DNA from: Candidatus Vogelbacteria bacterium CG22_combo_CG10-13_8_21_14_all_37_9
Lineage (GTDB): Bacteria > Patescibacteriota > Minisyncoccia > Phycocordibacterales > XYD1-FULL-46-19
Direction: 5' to 3'
Length of the DNA stretch: 6,437 bases
Assembly (NCBI GenBank): GCA_002772495.1
Contig: PCSX01000027.1
Coordinates: forward strand, 1 to 6,437
This document shows positions 5,800 through 6,437 of the stretch, one piece after another. The position numbers were made by a program, and so were the translations under genes. The notes below the pieces were generated by a model. That model saw only the letters and a program-made list of their open reading frames with translations, searched no databases and was not told the origin of the DNA. Every line of letters begins with the position of its first letter. The stretch's first letter is position 1.

Positions 5800-5828
5800 A
5801 TAATGCCATAAAGACAGCTTAAAAACAA
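5800..5828 (-). promoter_or_regulatory. Possible promoter of adk-map, overlapping the terminator T-run
   Basis: On the minus strand TTGTTT (5828-5823), a 17-bp spacer and CATTAT (5805-5800) are placed 6 nt before the adk ATG. The hexamers match the consensus only 3/6 and 4/6, but the geometry is the same as for the MBL gene promoter and there is no Shine-Dalgarno site before adk, which would fit a leaderless mRNA. Some promoter is expected, since a strong terminator lies just upstream. Confidence 0.35.
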
Positions 5829-5877
5829 ACCCAGCCCTATGGAGTATAGCAAGCTACTCCATAGGGCTGGGTTTTTA
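5821..5877. terminator. Strong terminator between secY and adk, usable in both directions
   Basis: A perfect 20-bp stem (arms 5827-5846 and 5855-5874) with an 8-nt loop has a GC-rich core built on CCCAGCCC. On the minus strand it is followed by TTTGTTTTT, on the plus strand by TTTTTA, so it fits a Rho-independent terminator for the secY-side transcript and has the form of a bidirectional one. It separates secY from adk, which are often cotranscribed in bacteria. Confidence 0.85.
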
Positions 5878-5968
5878 TCTGCGTTTTATCTGTGACAATC
5901 CGCGCTTTGCCTTTCCGTAGCTTTAGCGAAGGGAGGTCTTATCCGCGTCTAGTCCGCGAAAGTCCGCG
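5878..5968. repeat. Two triplets of TCCGCG-type hexamers at 10-11 bp spacing
   Basis: On the plus strand TCTGCG (5878), TCTGTG (5889) and TCCGCG (5899), then after a 43-bp step TCCGCG (5942, 5953 and 5963). Steps inside each triplet are 11 and 10 bp, one helical turn. The segment between the triplets holds the near-complementary pieces CTTTCCG and CTTTAGCGAAGG. The block fills the gap between the terminator and the secY stop codon. Its role is unknown. Confidence 0.65.
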
Positions 5969-5971
5969 TTT

Positions 5972-6437
5972 TTAGTACTCGCGCATGGTAATTTGCGCTT
6001 CAATTTGTTTGACGAAATCTAGAGCTACCGAAACAACAATCAAAAGACTCGTGCCCCCAATCGCTAAAGCCGAAATATCGGTCAAAGCTCTTAAAACAAT
6101 TGGCAAAAGAGCGATCAAACCGAGAAAGAGCGCTCCGACTAAAGTCAAACGAGTCAAAATAGTCGAGATATAAATAGCGGTTGATTTGCCGGGTCGAACA
6201 CCGGGGATAAAAGCGCCGTTTTTTTGTAAATTAGTGGCAATCGCTTCGGGATCAAAAGTAACCGCTGAATAAAAATAAGTAAAGACAAACACCAACAAAA
6301 AATAGAACGAGCCATACAACCAAGTTTGATTCATAAAGGATAATAGTGATGTGGAAATTACCTGGAGAATAGGGATACTGGAATTAGTTAAAAAATTGGC
6401 AACCATTTGGGGAAAAAGCAAAATTGATAAAGCAAAG
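5972..6437 (-). CDS. secY: Protein translocase subunit SecY, C-terminal part (5' end beyond the window)
   Basis: The central pore subunit of the Sec translocon in the cytoplasmic membrane. The frame is open to the right edge (155 full codons visible, reading ALSILLFPQMVANFL at the start), so the TTG at 6421 is an internal Leu codon and not a start. Visible parts are a membrane segment WLYGSFYFLLVFVFTYFYS, then the large cytoplasmic loop with GAFIPGVRPGKST, whose conserved Arg contacts the ribosome and SecA in characterised SecY proteins. Next comes LTRLTLVGALFLGLIALLPIVL (the second-last membrane segment) and the last segment GGTSLLIVVSVALDFVKQIEAQ, ending in the family-typical short tail ITMREY. 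The stop is followed by a repeat block and a strong terminator, so secY appears to end its operon here. Confidence 0.96.
   Translation of the reverse strand, partial: FALSILLFPQMVANFLTNSSIPILQVISTSLLSFMNQTWLYGSFYFLLVFVFTYFYSAVTFDPEAIATNLQKNGAFIPGVRPGKSTAIYISTILTRLTLVGALFLGLIALLPIVLRALTDISALAIGGTSLLIVVSVALDFVKQIEAQITMREY

Noticed and set aside
5878..5968. CRISPR array
   Set aside because: The repeated units are only 6 bp with 4-5 bp between them; no 25-37 bp repeats or spacers and no cas gene nearby.
5985..6173. Open frame on the plus strand opposite secY
   Set aside because: A shadow of the highly conserved SecY C-terminus with no motif or start signal of its own.
6419..6421. TTG at 6421 as a start codon for a 149-residue membrane protein
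   Set aside because: The frame is open to the window edge and the sequence is the C-terminal part of SecY, so this is an internal codon.

Overview
The window looks like a chromosomal piece of an ultra-small bacterium of the Candidate Phyla Radiation (Patescibacteria). This rests on gene style, not on a marker gene: tightly packed, moderately AT-rich genes, a secreted peptidoglycan-binding protein with Ig/PKD-like modules and Cys-framed CxxGxMFSxxTGxxC repeats, an adenylate kinase without the LID insertion, an enlarged nucleoside diphosphate kinase, and few good Shine-Dalgarno sites. The standard genetic code fits: the adenylate kinase gene ends in TGA exactly where the next gene starts, and no gene has an internal TGA. 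Every gene I can support lies on the minus strand, so transcription runs from right to left.

Right part (about 4380-6437): the 3' end of secY, a strong GC-rich terminator hairpin usable in both directions, then adk and map joined by a 4-bp ATGA overlap. secY-adk-map is the classic end of the spc ribosomal-protein operon; here a terminator and a block of helically spaced TCCGCG-type repeats separate secY from adk. After map comes an 18-bp perfect hairpin and then ndk. Together these genes serve protein export, nucleotide balance (AMP/ADP/ATP and NDP/NTP) and N-terminal methionine removal.

Middle (1979-3758): a single secreted, modular cell-surface protein with its own promoter. Its arginine codon use differs clearly from that of the adjacent MBL gene.

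Left-middle (1685-1978): a 294-bp stretch without a convincing protein gene. It contains what appears to be an independent small structured RNA of about 180 nt: a consensus TATAAT box, a 14-bp perfect closing stem, internal hairpins and a terminal hairpin followed by six T. I cannot assign it to a known RNA family; a divergent 6S-like RNA is one testable idea. The T-run of its terminator runs into the -35 box of the next promoter.

Left part (1-1684): a metallo-beta-lactamase/beta-CASP RNA-nuclease-family protein, apparently translated from a leaderless mRNA and carrying Met where the family has its motif C histidine, followed by the 5' part of a LOG/SLOG-type Rossmann-fold protein cut by the window edge.
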